A DNA stretch of 64,000 bases, taken from NCBI RefSeq assembly GCF_026151335.1, contig NZ_JAMQPP010000007.1. One strand, given 5' to 3'. The DNA is from Leptospira_A soteropolitanensis. Lineage in GTDB: Bacteria > Spirochaetota > Leptospiria > Leptospirales > Leptospiraceae. Below, in pieces: positions 53,138 through 61,036 of the stretch; the first letter of the stretch is position 1, and each line of letters opens with the position of its first letter. The notes under the pieces were generated by a model. It was given only the letters and a program-made list of their open reading frames with translations, did not search any database and had not been told where the DNA came from. A program made the translations under genes and the position numbers.

Positions 53138-53854
53138 TTACTTAACCGATAACCAGAATTTTCTTTCAGATTCTGGTAGTTTTTCTATCGCATAACGCAG
53201 CATTGTTCTTGGCATCTTTGCTGCGTGAGATTGCAAAAAGTTAATTAGAATCTTTTTATCCCTGTTCCCAATCTCACGTAACATCCATCCGGTAGCCTTA
53301 TGGATCAGATCATGTTTGTGGTATAAATAAGATTCACAGTAGCGCAATGTATCGTTAAAGTCATTTTTCCTAATAAAGTAAAACGTACTTAAGATTGATA
53401 TTCGATTTTTCCAGAGATCCTTTGATTTGTGAAATTTATCGAGCACATCTCTTGGTCTTTGAAATAAGAAGGCACCAAGAATTTTATCGGCACTTGAATC
53501 GACTAAATCCCAATTATTGATTGAGTTTGTATGTTTTAGATAGAAATCTAGAATCTCTTTTTGTTTTTTTTCAGTAATATCTTTTGACTCAAATTTAAAT
53601 ACTAAAATAAATAGAGTTGTTAATCTTACCTCATGAAAAGGGGAAGTGATAAGAGATGTTAGTGATGGGATATCTATTTCTTTATAATATTTTTTTGCTA
53701 TCTTTCTTTGGACAGGAACAGTGACTCCTAAAAATATATCTCCTTCTCCATATTCTCCTGGTCCCGTTTTAAAGAACTTCGGAAAAAAATCTGCCTTTTC
53801 TTTGTTTCCTTCTTTTTTTAGATCAGAGAGGATCTGTTCTTGTATTGGTTTCAT
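53138..53854 (-). CDS. AlkD-like DNA alkylation repair glycosylase
   Basis: 238 residues from the ATG at 53854, which overlaps the clpS stop by 4 bases; an upstream ATG at 53911 lies inside clpS and is rejected. The HEAT-like repeat protein shows the AlkD hallmarks: FLGVTVPVQRKIAKKY, EVRLTTLFILVFKF, NNWDLVDSSA and the C-terminal KMPRTMLRYAIEKLP. AlkD enzymes excise bulky N3/N7-alkylated purines, trapping the lesion without base flipping. It is the last gene of the photolyase-clpS-alkD operon, consistent with a DNA-repair role. Confidence 0.93.
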   Translation of the reverse strand: MKPIQEQILSDLKKEGNKEKADFFPKFFKTGPGEYGEGDIFLGVTVPVQRKIAKKYYKEIDIPSLTSLITSPFHEVRLTTLFILVFKFESKDITEKKQKEILDFYLKHTNSINNWDLVDSSADKILGAFLFQRPRDVLDKFHKSKDLWKNRISILSTFYFIRKNDFNDTLRYCESYLYHKHDLIHKATGWMLREIGNRDKKILINFLQSHAAKMPRTMLRYAIEKLPESERKFWLSVK

Positions 53855-54135
53855 ACACCTAGAATCACTGTTAAATTGGCATTTGTCATATTTTCTGCAA
53901 CGGTTTCGCACTCTTCCATACTACCTTGAAAACAAACCGCTTTTCCGTTTGTATGAGCATCCATTGCAATTTTTTTAGCTTCCTTTTTTGTTTTGAAACA
54001 AATTTTCATCAAACAATCTTCAACATAAGAAAATTCATGAATAGAATCATTGAAGAGAATAACAAAGTAGAAGTATATCGAATCAAAACTTGTTTTTGTT
54101 TCTTCTATTAATGATGGTTGGTACTCTTCTGTCAT
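53851..54135 (-). CDS. clpS: ClpS N-end-rule adaptor
   Basis: 94 residues with an acidic N-terminal tail of ~25 residues and then the ClpS core: YFYFVILFNDSIHEFSYVED (the ND ligand-contact pair), ALDAHTNGKAVCFQG-like IAMDAHTNGKAVCFQG (pocket His), and EECETVAENM. ClpS hands proteins with bulky N-terminal residues to ClpA-ClpP. Its ATG overlaps the photolyase stop (ATGA) and its stop overlaps the alkD ATG, so translation is coupled at both ends. No clpA lies next to it, although the usual partner is adjacent in many genomes. Confidence 0.88.
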   Translation of the reverse strand: MTEEYQPSLIEETKTSFDSIYFYFVILFNDSIHEFSYVEDCLMKICFKTKKEAKKIAMDAHTNGKAVCFQGSMEECETVAENMTNANLTVILGV

Positions 54136-55622
54136 GGAAAAAGTGAGTCGGAGTTACCACTCAGTTCACCAATATACTGTAAATAGGAGTTCATTTTAAA
54201 CTTCTTTTTTGTCGAATCGGAGGACATAAATCGAACATTTCCAAATACATTCCGTTCGGGAAACCAAGGCCTATCAAAGAGTCCAAAACACCAAAGGATT
54301 CCTGTATAGGAATTGGGATTTCTTCCATCGTATGCATATTTGTTATTCAAATGTTCTAAGATTAAAAAAGCCTCTTCGTAGGACTTGCTCCATTCGATGA
54401 CTTTTTTACCCCATAACATACGCATATAGTTGTGCATTCTTCCTGTTTTTACGAGCTCAGTTTGGGCTGCATTCCAAAGTTCGTCGTGCGTTTTTGCAGA
54501 TTCAAACTGCTCTAAAGTATAAAGATACTCTCTAGTATCCAATTTGTGTTTATTAAAATTGTTTTTAACCCAATCTGGAAGGTTTCCTAAATGGATACGA
54601 CTTGGTTTATCTTTCCAAAAGAATAGAAAACCAATATCTCTCCAGGTAATGAGTTCATCTAAGAAGTGATTTGCCGAACTAGATTCGGAATAAAAATGTT
54701 CCCGGTCTCCAGGTTTACCATAGCTCATTCGTTCCGGGTTCCATTTCCCTTTGTTAGAGGCCTCCAAAACAGAAGTAAAAATTTCTTCAATGCCAATATG
54801 TCCGAAATGGAGGTAGGGAGAAAGTCCACTTGTGGCAGTTAGTTCTTGCGAATTAGGTTGGGACCTGCCTGTTTCATAGTTGTTTAATTTTTTCGATAGG
54901 AAAGTTTTTAAAATCTTTAGTGCATCGTTGCGACCACCTTTCACACCTTTGGCTGGTAAAACTTTTTCCTTAAATGCAAAGGTATTTAAAAAAGTATCTA
55001 AATCTTTAGGTAATCCGAAATTCTTTGGTGGCTTTGTGTTTTGATGGAGTCCTTCCAAATCTTTTTTTTCCCATTTTTGTTTTGTGAAATCTGGAATTCC
55101 TTTTAAAAACTCTTTATGAATCCAAATCCGTAGAATTCTTGCAGCACTAGCTTCTTTTTCAAAACGAGAGAACGGAAGAAGGGAATTACTATCCACCGCA
55201 TAAAGTGGGCAATTCACCTTACTTGCAAGTTTTGTTGTTTGTTCGGGAATGATAAAACAAGGAAAGTCATCTGTGACAATTGCTGCGGCATCTTTGGAAA
55301 TTGCTTTTAGGATTCCTTTTGCAGGATTTGTTTTGGTTTCAACAAATGGCCAGTAATTAATACCTAGTTCGTCTGCCCTTGTTTGGTTGTCATACATTCC
55401 TTCCAAAATAAATTTGTGTATCCTTTTCGAATTCCAAGGGTAATCGGAACGTAATCCTTCATAAACAATTAACTCTTTGCTATACTTTTTGGCAAGAGAG
55501 GTTGCATAAGCAAAGGCATGGTTCGAATCAAACCTACGGTAAGCCTGCATCCAATACAGGATGTATTTGCCATCATGGGAAAAAGAATTTTGGTTACAGC
55601 TTCGGATTCGGTCTTGATTCAC
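54132..55622 (-). CDS. Class II-type deoxyribodipyrimidine photolyase
   Basis: 496 residues. The N-terminal alpha/beta domain (ILYWMQAYRRFDSNHAFAYA) and C-terminal FAD domain fit the photolyase/cryptochrome family. WNAAQTELVKTGRMHNYMRM, WGKKVIEWS, and YAYDGRNPNSYTGILWC resemble class II CPD photolyases most closely. It repairs UV dimers in DNA using blue light and FADH-. It is the first gene of the operon with clpS and alkD. The ATG at 55622 has no strong ribosome site. A cryptochrome is possible but less likely given the repair neighbours. Confidence 0.9.
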   Translation of the reverse strand: MNQDRIRSCNQNSFSHDGKYILYWMQAYRRFDSNHAFAYATSLAKKYSKELIVYEGLRSDYPWNSKRIHKFILEGMYDNQTRADELGINYWPFVETKTNPAKGILKAISKDAAAIVTDDFPCFIIPEQTTKLASKVNCPLYAVDSNSLLPFSRFEKEASAARILRIWIHKEFLKGIPDFTKQKWEKKDLEGLHQNTKPPKNFGLPKDLDTFLNTFAFKEKVLPAKGVKGGRNDALKILKTFLSKKLNNYETGRSQPNSQELTATSGLSPYLHFGHIGIEEIFTSVLEASNKGKWNPERMSYGKPGDREHFYSESSSANHFLDELITWRDIGFLFFWKDKPSRIHLGNLPDWVKNNFNKHKLDTREYLYTLEQFESAKTHDELWNAAQTELVKTGRMHNYMRMLWGKKVIEWSKSYEEAFLILEHLNNKYAYDGRNPNSYTGILWCFGLFDRPWFPERNVFGNVRFMSSDSTKKKFKMNSYLQYIGELSGNSDSLFP

Positions 55623-55860
55623 TTCTATTAGAGGCTATTTTGATCTCAGTAGGCTTTGTTTTTTATCTGGGAGAGCAAAGATCGAATCCTAGATATGCTT
55701 ATAAATCATGCATTGTGATATCATGTTTGGCATATTGATGTGTTATCACCAGTTCCCTTTCTCCAGTTTAAAGCTCCAATATTAAGAAATTTACACAAAA
55801 TGGAGGGTTTTTAAGCATATAACCATTTTTTTTTCCTTCAAATCCTATCTGGCACAAATT

Positions 55861-55876
55861 GGGTACCAATCTTGCA
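55861..55876 (+). promoter_or_regulatory. Sigma-54-type promoter of amtB-glnK
   Basis: GGGTACCAATCTTGCA. The -24 GG (55862-55863) and the -12 GC (55874-55875) are separated by exactly 10 bases, with AC and TTGCA matching the TGGCAC-N5-TTGCA consensus. Transcription would start near 55887, giving a ~30-base leader with GGAAAGGA before the ATG at 55917. Nitrogen control of amtB by sigma-54 is common. A weak repeat, GTGATA/TATCAC (55715-55749), may be an activator site. Confidence 0.7.
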
Positions 55877-55916
55877 CTGTAACTAAGCAAATAACATGGA
55901 AAGGAAACATGGTAAT

Positions 55917-57305
55917 ATGAAACAGTATTTCAAATCAATCGCCTTCCTGCTCCTGGTTGTTCCGATGTTCCTTTTTGCAGATGAAGCTGCAACCGTCGCG
56001 AACCCGGCGCAAGAAACCGCAAACGCAATCCAAACTTTGACAGTAGGATTAGACACCTTATGGGTGCTAGTCGCTGGTATGTTGGTATTCTTTATGAATG
56101 CCGGTTTTGCCCTCGTTGAATCGGGTTTTGCACAGTCTAAGAACACCGTGAACATTCTAGCAAAGAACTTTATAGTTTTTGCTGCTGCAACTTTCTCTTA
56201 TTGGGCAATCGGTTGGGGATTAATGTTTGGTGATGGGTCTCCTTTTATGGCAACAGAAGGTCTTTTTTTCCTAGGTGGAGCCGATAACTCTCCTGCCATT
56301 GGAGATGCATACCAAGGTGTGTATTCCTCTATGAATTGGACAGGAGTTCCACTTCTTGCAAAATTTTTCTTTCAGTTGGTTTTTGCAGCAACGGCGGCAA
56401 CCATTGTTTCTGGAGCGGTAGCAGAACGAATTAAATTTCATTCCTTTCTTATCTTCTCTTTTATTCTTGTAGCAGTAATGTATCCATTCACAGGTCACTG
56501 GGTATGGGGTGGTGGATGGATTTCAGCACTTGGTTTTCATGACTTTGCTGGATCTACCGTAGTACACTCCGTAGGTGGTTGGGCAGCTCTTGCTGGTGCC
56601 ATCGTTCTTGGTGCTAGAAAAGGTAAATTTTTGCCAGATGGAAGAATCAAACCAATCCTTGGTCACAATATGACATCTGCTGCACTTGGGACACTGATCC
56701 TTTGGCTCGGTTGGTTTGGATTTAACCCTGGTTCTACTATGGGTGTAGGCGATGGAAGTGTAATGGCACACGTGATTGTGACAACAAACATTTCTGCAGC
56801 ACTCGGTGCACTTGCATCCACTGTGACTGCTTGGATTATATTGAAAAAACCAGATCTTGGTATGATTCTTAATGGAACACTAGCGGGTCTTGTGGGTATC
56901 ACAGCACCATGTGCGATTGTTAGCCCAACTTCTGCTGCCATTATTGGTGCGGTATCTGGAATTCTAGTAGTATTGTCTGTTCTTTTCTTTGACAAAATCA
57001 AAATTGATGACCCTGTAGGTGCAACTTCTGTTCACTTAGTTTGTGGTATTTGGGGAACGTTAGCAGTAGCAATTTTCGGTTATGAAGGTGCTCCGGCTGG
57101 AGTTGAGGTTCCTTCCATTCTAACACAACTTTACGGAATCTTAGCAATCGGTGGATTCACATTTGTTGTCTCTTTCGTGTTATGGTATGTGTTGAAACTT
57201 GCTGGCGGAATCCGAGTGAGTGAAGAAGAAGAACTCAGTGGTTTGGATCTTGGGGAACATGGAGCAGAAGCTTACCCTGATTTCAATATCCGAGCTCGTG
57301 GTTAA
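55917..57305 (+). CDS. amtB: Ammonium transporter AmtB
   Basis: 462 residues from the ATG at 55917, selected because GGAAAGGA lies ~11 bases upstream and a signal peptide (YFKSIAFLLLVVPMFLFA) begins there. A second ATG at 55896 would leave only ~9 bases of leader. Eleven helices form the Amt fold. The twin pore histidines are in VVHSVGGWAALAG and ATSVHLVCGIWG. It conducts ammonium across the inner membrane and is blocked by the PII protein encoded 20 bases downstream. The sigma-54-type promoter implies nitrogen-limited expression. Confidence 0.97.
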   Translation: MKQYFKSIAFLLLVVPMFLFADEAATVANPAQETANAIQTLTVGLDTLWVLVAGMLVFFMNAGFALVESGFAQSKNTVNILAKNFIVFAAATFSYWAIGWGLMFGDGSPFMATEGLFFLGGADNSPAIGDAYQGVYSSMNWTGVPLLAKFFFQLVFAATAATIVSGAVAERIKFHSFLIFSFILVAVMYPFTGHWVWGGGWISALGFHDFAGSTVVHSVGGWAALAGAIVLGARKGKFLPDGRIKPILGHNMTSAALGTLILWLGWFGFNPGSTMGVGDGSVMAHVIVTTNISAALGALASTVTAWIILKKPDLGMILNGTLAGLVGITAPCAIVSPTSAAIIGAVSGILVVLSVLFFDKIKIDDPVGATSVHLVCGIWGTLAVAIFGYEGAPAGVEVPSILTQLYGILAIGGFTFVVSFVLWYVLKLAGGIRVSEEEELSGLDLGEHGAEAYPDFNIRARG

Positions 57306-57325
57306 GGGAATAGGAGTATAACATT

Positions 57326-57670
57326 ATGAAAATGATCATTGCAATCATCCAACCACATAAGTTGGAAGAAGTAAAAGCAGAATTAACTAAAAACGAAATT
57401 TACCGTCTAACAGTATCTGACGTTCAAGGTTATGGACAACAAAAAGGGAAAACAGAAGTTTTTCGTGGTCACGAATACACTGTTAACTTATTAAGAAAAG
57501 TTCGTTTGGAAATCGCGGTTAATGATGAGTTCGTAAAACCTACGGTTGATGCCATTCTAAAAGCAGCAAAAAGTGGTGATGGAAAAATCGGAGATGGGAA
57601 GATATTCATCTCACCTCTCGAAGAAGTCATTCGAATCAGAACTGGCGAAAAAGGAAAAAACGCCATTTAA
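57326..57670 (+). CDS. glnK: PII nitrogen regulatory protein GlnK
   Basis: 114 residues, the normal PII length. The T loop reads GQQKGKTEVFRGHEYTVNLL with Tyr51, the uridylylation site, kept. The Walker-like GDGKIF and the C-terminal RTGEKGKNAI signatures for ATP/ADP and 2-oxoglutarate binding are present. Paired with amtB as usual, it should plug the AmtB channel when nitrogen is plentiful. HEYTVNLL differs slightly from the common AEYxVNFL. A strong bidirectional terminator follows. Confidence 0.96.
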   Translation: MKMIIAIIQPHKLEEVKAELTKNEIYRLTVSDVQGYGQQKGKTEVFRGHEYTVNLLRKVRLEIAVNDEFVKPTVDAILKAAKSGDGKIGDGKIFISPLEEVIRIRTGEKGKNAI

Positions 57671-57673
57671 AGC

Positions 57674-57732
57674 TTCCTTTTATTAAAGGAAAAATCGGAA
57701 AACGTGTGGGGAATTTTCCCTACACGTTTTTT
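57674..57732. terminator. Two terminator hairpins between glnK and the GH94-like gene
   Basis: TTCCTTT/AAAGGAA (57674-57691) is followed by a stronger hairpin, AAAACGTGTGGGG (57699-57711) against CCCTACACGTTTT (57718-57730), with one G-T pair, A run before and T run after. The second serves both the glnK transcript and the convergent GH94-like gene. Confidence 0.85.
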
Positions 57733-57736
57733 CATT

Positions 57737-60700
57737 TTATCGCAAAGTAACAGTGAATTGATTATCTGTTTCTTTTAGATACAATTCTATGTCGGAAATA
57801 TTGAATCGAACACCACCTTTTCGATAACGGTTTTCCATTCGAACGAGTGGAATAGGTTGCTTGTTCAACTCAACTGATTCGATAATGGCATTTTCGGATT
57901 CAACTATGTAGGCAATACAAAGGTTTTTATCCTTCAAAGTTAGATTCCATTGTAATCCACTCAAACCCTTGGGCAAAATTGGGTCTAATTCGATCACATC
58001 AGGAAAAACTTTGAGTCCAAGCAGGCACTCATAGACCAGTTTGATATAAATTCCAGGTCCACTAGAATACACTCGCCAACCACCTTCTAAAGGAATGTTC
58101 CCAGATAATAGTTTTTTGTAATCTCTACCTGCTTCATAACGATCCAAAAACAATCCATCAGAACTCGAATAATAACAGTTAGATTGTCTTCTGTTCGCAG
58201 AAGGAATTCTGTTTTTGATTTCAATCGGATTTACCAAATTCAGTTGATACAAAAATTCTTCCGACTTACCTAAATGGGCCAATGCTTCACAGTAACGTAA
58301 ATGTGCATGTGTATACATGAGTCCAATCTCTCTGCCGAAGTAACTAGCGGTTTCGGCACGTTTGAAATCTTTGTTTTCCCCATCCTTGTATGATATTGGG
58401 GCATCAAAAAGTCGGACACCATCTGGACCCATAAGCCATTGTTTGATGAGAGAAAGGTGAGTTTCCGCTTCCTTCACGTCTAAAGTTTCTGACAAAATTC
58501 CATAAATCATAGGAAGGACACTATAACGAATACCCGTTTTTATATCTTTAGGATGTAAGTAAAATTCTCTTGTGTTGCCATCACCGAAATATCTTAAACC
58601 TGCGAGGACACCTTCCTCCATACAATGTTCTTTGATATTTTGATTTATGGTCTCTAATTCGGTTTGGTAGAGTTTTTGATTTTTGCTGTCGTCTATGAGA
58701 TAAAAAATTTGGATCAGAGCTTTGTAGGTGAGACATTGTAATTCCGCTGTCCATGTGCTAACAGCCTTAGTGCGGAATTCTTCTCTTACTGGTTGTAGCG
58801 AATCATTCCAATCACCATTACCGTATAGGGGAAGTTTTGTGCCATACACCAAGCGACTATTAATTAAATTTACTGCTTGTTTTACTGCTTCAAGGATAGT
58901 TCTAGGGTTCTTTCTATGAGGAGCTATTGTCGTTTCTTTCAAAAAATGAATATCTTTGGTTCGTTCTAAGTAAGAAGTTAGGGCAAGTATTGGCCAATAT
59001 ACAATATCTCCGTGAGAGTCTCCGGCTCTAATCTCCCTATCTCGGGGATAAAGCATAAACCACTGTGGCCAATCTCCATCTTCATTTTGTTCTTGGAATA
59101 CATGCAGGAGTAAACTACGGCAAGATTCAGTATCACCCTTAGCCAGTAAAAATTCGAAAGCTCCTTGGCACACATCCCTTGTGCCCCAACCCCCTCCCGA
59201 ATATTGTTCTAGTCCTCTTGGGTTTAAATAGTGAATCCGTGCATTTTGTTCGAACCAAGGTAGAATTTCTTTGATTTGTTTTATAGATAGTAATGCAACG
59301 TTATCCATTTGTTCATCATTAACGATTGGATAAAAAGTCTGTTTTTGTTTTTCTAACTTTAAATTTCCCTTTTGAGATCCGATTAAGTTTCCTTGAATCG
59401 TAAACTGAAGGCTTTCTTTTACAGATACTTTTGCAGTAAGATATGACTGGTTTTTTGAATTACCATCAACGTATAAGAAACGGTCATCAGAAATTTCCCA
59501 GGAATTGATTTCTTCAGAGAAGATTTTGAAACCTTTTCCATCTAATCTCTGATAAAGAAAGGATTCTGGATTTGGTTCTATATGAATTTCATTTTTGTTT
59601 TTAAAAACTTTTGGTGGCAATTCCAAGGAACCGTTATCACCATCAAGTGCGACATGAAAAGATAATAGGAATTTTTTACCCAAATTACCAGTGGTTCTTA
59701 ATTGAAATTTGATTTTATGGTCGTAAGTTGCTTCAACTTTGACTCTAATTTCGTCATTTTTCCATTTGTAAATCCATTCCAACTGGTTAAGTTCCATGAT
59801 TAAAACTGAAGGAGACTCCAATAGGAAAAATTGAGAATTTTCTTCTAAAAAAATTCGAAATCCATAAGAATTGAATAATCCAAGATAACTATGGTTACGT
59901 GATAGGTATTGGTTAATGCTTGTATGCCCTTCGGTAAGTTGGGACAAAAAAATTCCTTTCATATAACAAGTAACGGTTAGTGAAGATTCATCAGGAATTG
60001 TTGGAATGCCCGTTCTTAAAATTTGACCATGAGGTCGTAGACAAAGAGATTCCTTTTCTTTTAATACAACGTGAGTTGATTCATTAGTGAAAAAAGACAA
60101 AATAGATCCCGTTTCCAATCTTTCCACTTCGCGCCAAGGATTTGGGAAATATGAATTTAATTCCTCCACATTTAAGGATTCGCCCTGAAGCTTTTTTGCG
60201 ATAGAAAAAATGTTTTCCGTTGGTATTATCGAAGAGGAATCTGGATTTTGATCATCATTCCATTCAGCGATTTGGTTTATAATAAATTCATCTTTGTTCT
60301 TTAAAGATTGAACTTTATCCAGATGAGGAAATAAATAACCGTAAAAATTAGCACTTTTTGATTCGTTTGTCTCTAAAGTAAAAGTTTCGCTTTCTAGTCC
60401 AATGATGGAATGTTCGCCTTGTCTCCGTTTGCTTTTGAGTTGATTCGAAATACCATCTGGGAATAAGTCAAGACCATCGGTGGCAAAATTACGAATGGGT
60501 TCCGAGCTAAATAGGTAAGTAGCTGGATTTTTTCCAGATACCAATTCGTTTTGTCTCGATAGTACGCTATAGCCAAATTTATCTGAAAAAGTAGGTTCAT
60601 GGTGGATGTAATGGCATACAAAATATTCGTTTAAACGTGAGGCTGCATAATCACAAATACCTATGTCTTGTACATAAACCAAATCATAACTTATCGGGTA

Positions 60701-61036
60701 TGTGTTATTGTTTGTGATATCTACTTTGTATCGCCAAGCGGATTTGTCAGGATGGAGTTCCCAACGCACTAGATAGTTTATATCTTTATACATTCCCTGT
60801 GAAAGAAAAATCGTATTAGAGATTTTATATTGGGAATTGGCTTTTGGTCCAAGTAAGGGGACAACTATAACTTCATATTCTGTATAAATTCTCAAATAAA
60901 GATTACTTACACAAGGCTCCATCTCATTGCCCAGATATAGATTGACTAGTAGGTTTTTGAAGCGAATGGAATGTATATTCCCGTTGGTTAAAAAATTGAA
61001 TCGTAATTCGGAACTATTTTGTATACTTTGAATCAT
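57737..61036 (-). CDS. GH94-like (glycosyltransferase 36) carbohydrate phosphorylase/hydrolase
   Basis: 1099 residues from the ATG at 61036, which overlaps the stop of the ABC gene as ATGA; a TTG 13 codons earlier is rejected. N-terminal beta-sandwich regions (first ~600 residues, apparently two units) precede an (alpha/alpha)6-barrel (~610-1000) with SGGGWGTRDVCQGAFEF, HGDIVYWPILAL and YGNGDWNDSLQ, the last matching the catalytic Asp region of GH94. A C-terminal beta domain closes it. GH94 enzymes phosphorolyse cellobiose, chitobiose or beta-1,2-glucans in the cytoplasm. The unusual length leaves the substrate open. Confidence 0.82.
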   Translation of the reverse strand: MIQSIQNSSELRFNFLTNGNIHSIRFKNLLVNLYLGNEMEPCVSNLYLRIYTEYEVIVVPLLGPKANSQYKISNTIFLSQGMYKDINYLVRWELHPDKSAWRYKVDITNNNTYPISYDLVYVQDIGICDYAASRLNEYFVCHYIHHEPTFSDKFGYSVLSRQNELVSGKNPATYLFSSEPIRNFATDGLDLFPDGISNQLKSKRRQGEHSIIGLESETFTLETNESKSANFYGYLFPHLDKVQSLKNKDEFIINQIAEWNDDQNPDSSSIIPTENIFSIAKKLQGESLNVEELNSYFPNPWREVERLETGSILSFFTNESTHVVLKEKESLCLRPHGQILRTGIPTIPDESSLTVTCYMKGIFLSQLTEGHTSINQYLSRNHSYLGLFNSYGFRIFLEENSQFFLLESPSVLIMELNQLEWIYKWKNDEIRVKVEATYDHKIKFQLRTTGNLGKKFLLSFHVALDGDNGSLELPPKVFKNKNEIHIEPNPESFLYQRLDGKGFKIFSEEINSWEISDDRFLYVDGNSKNQSYLTAKVSVKESLQFTIQGNLIGSQKGNLKLEKQKQTFYPIVNDEQMDNVALLSIKQIKEILPWFEQNARIHYLNPRGLEQYSGGGWGTRDVCQGAFEFLLAKGDTESCRSLLLHVFQEQNEDGDWPQWFMLYPRDREIRAGDSHGDIVYWPILALTSYLERTKDIHFLKETTIAPHRKNPRTILEAVKQAVNLINSRLVYGTKLPLYGNGDWNDSLQPVREEFRTKAVSTWTAELQCLTYKALIQIFYLIDDSKNQKLYQTELETINQNIKEHCMEEGVLAGLRYFGDGNTREFYLHPKDIKTGIRYSVLPMIYGILSETLDVKEAETHLSLIKQWLMGPDGVRLFDAPISYKDGENKDFKRAETASYFGREIGLMYTHAHLRYCEALAHLGKSEEFLYQLNLVNPIEIKNRIPSANRRQSNCYYSSSDGLFLDRYEAGRDYKKLLSGNIPLEGGWRVYSSGPGIYIKLVYECLLGLKVFPDVIELDPILPKGLSGLQWNLTLKDKNLCIAYIVESENAIIESVELNKQPIPLVRMENRYRKGGVRFNISDIELYLKETDNQFTVTLR

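Noticed and set aside
55850..55864. TGGCAC as the -24 element of a sigma-54 promoter
   Set aside because: No GC lies 10 bases after its GG; the GGGTAC-TTGCA pair a few bases further on has correct spacing.
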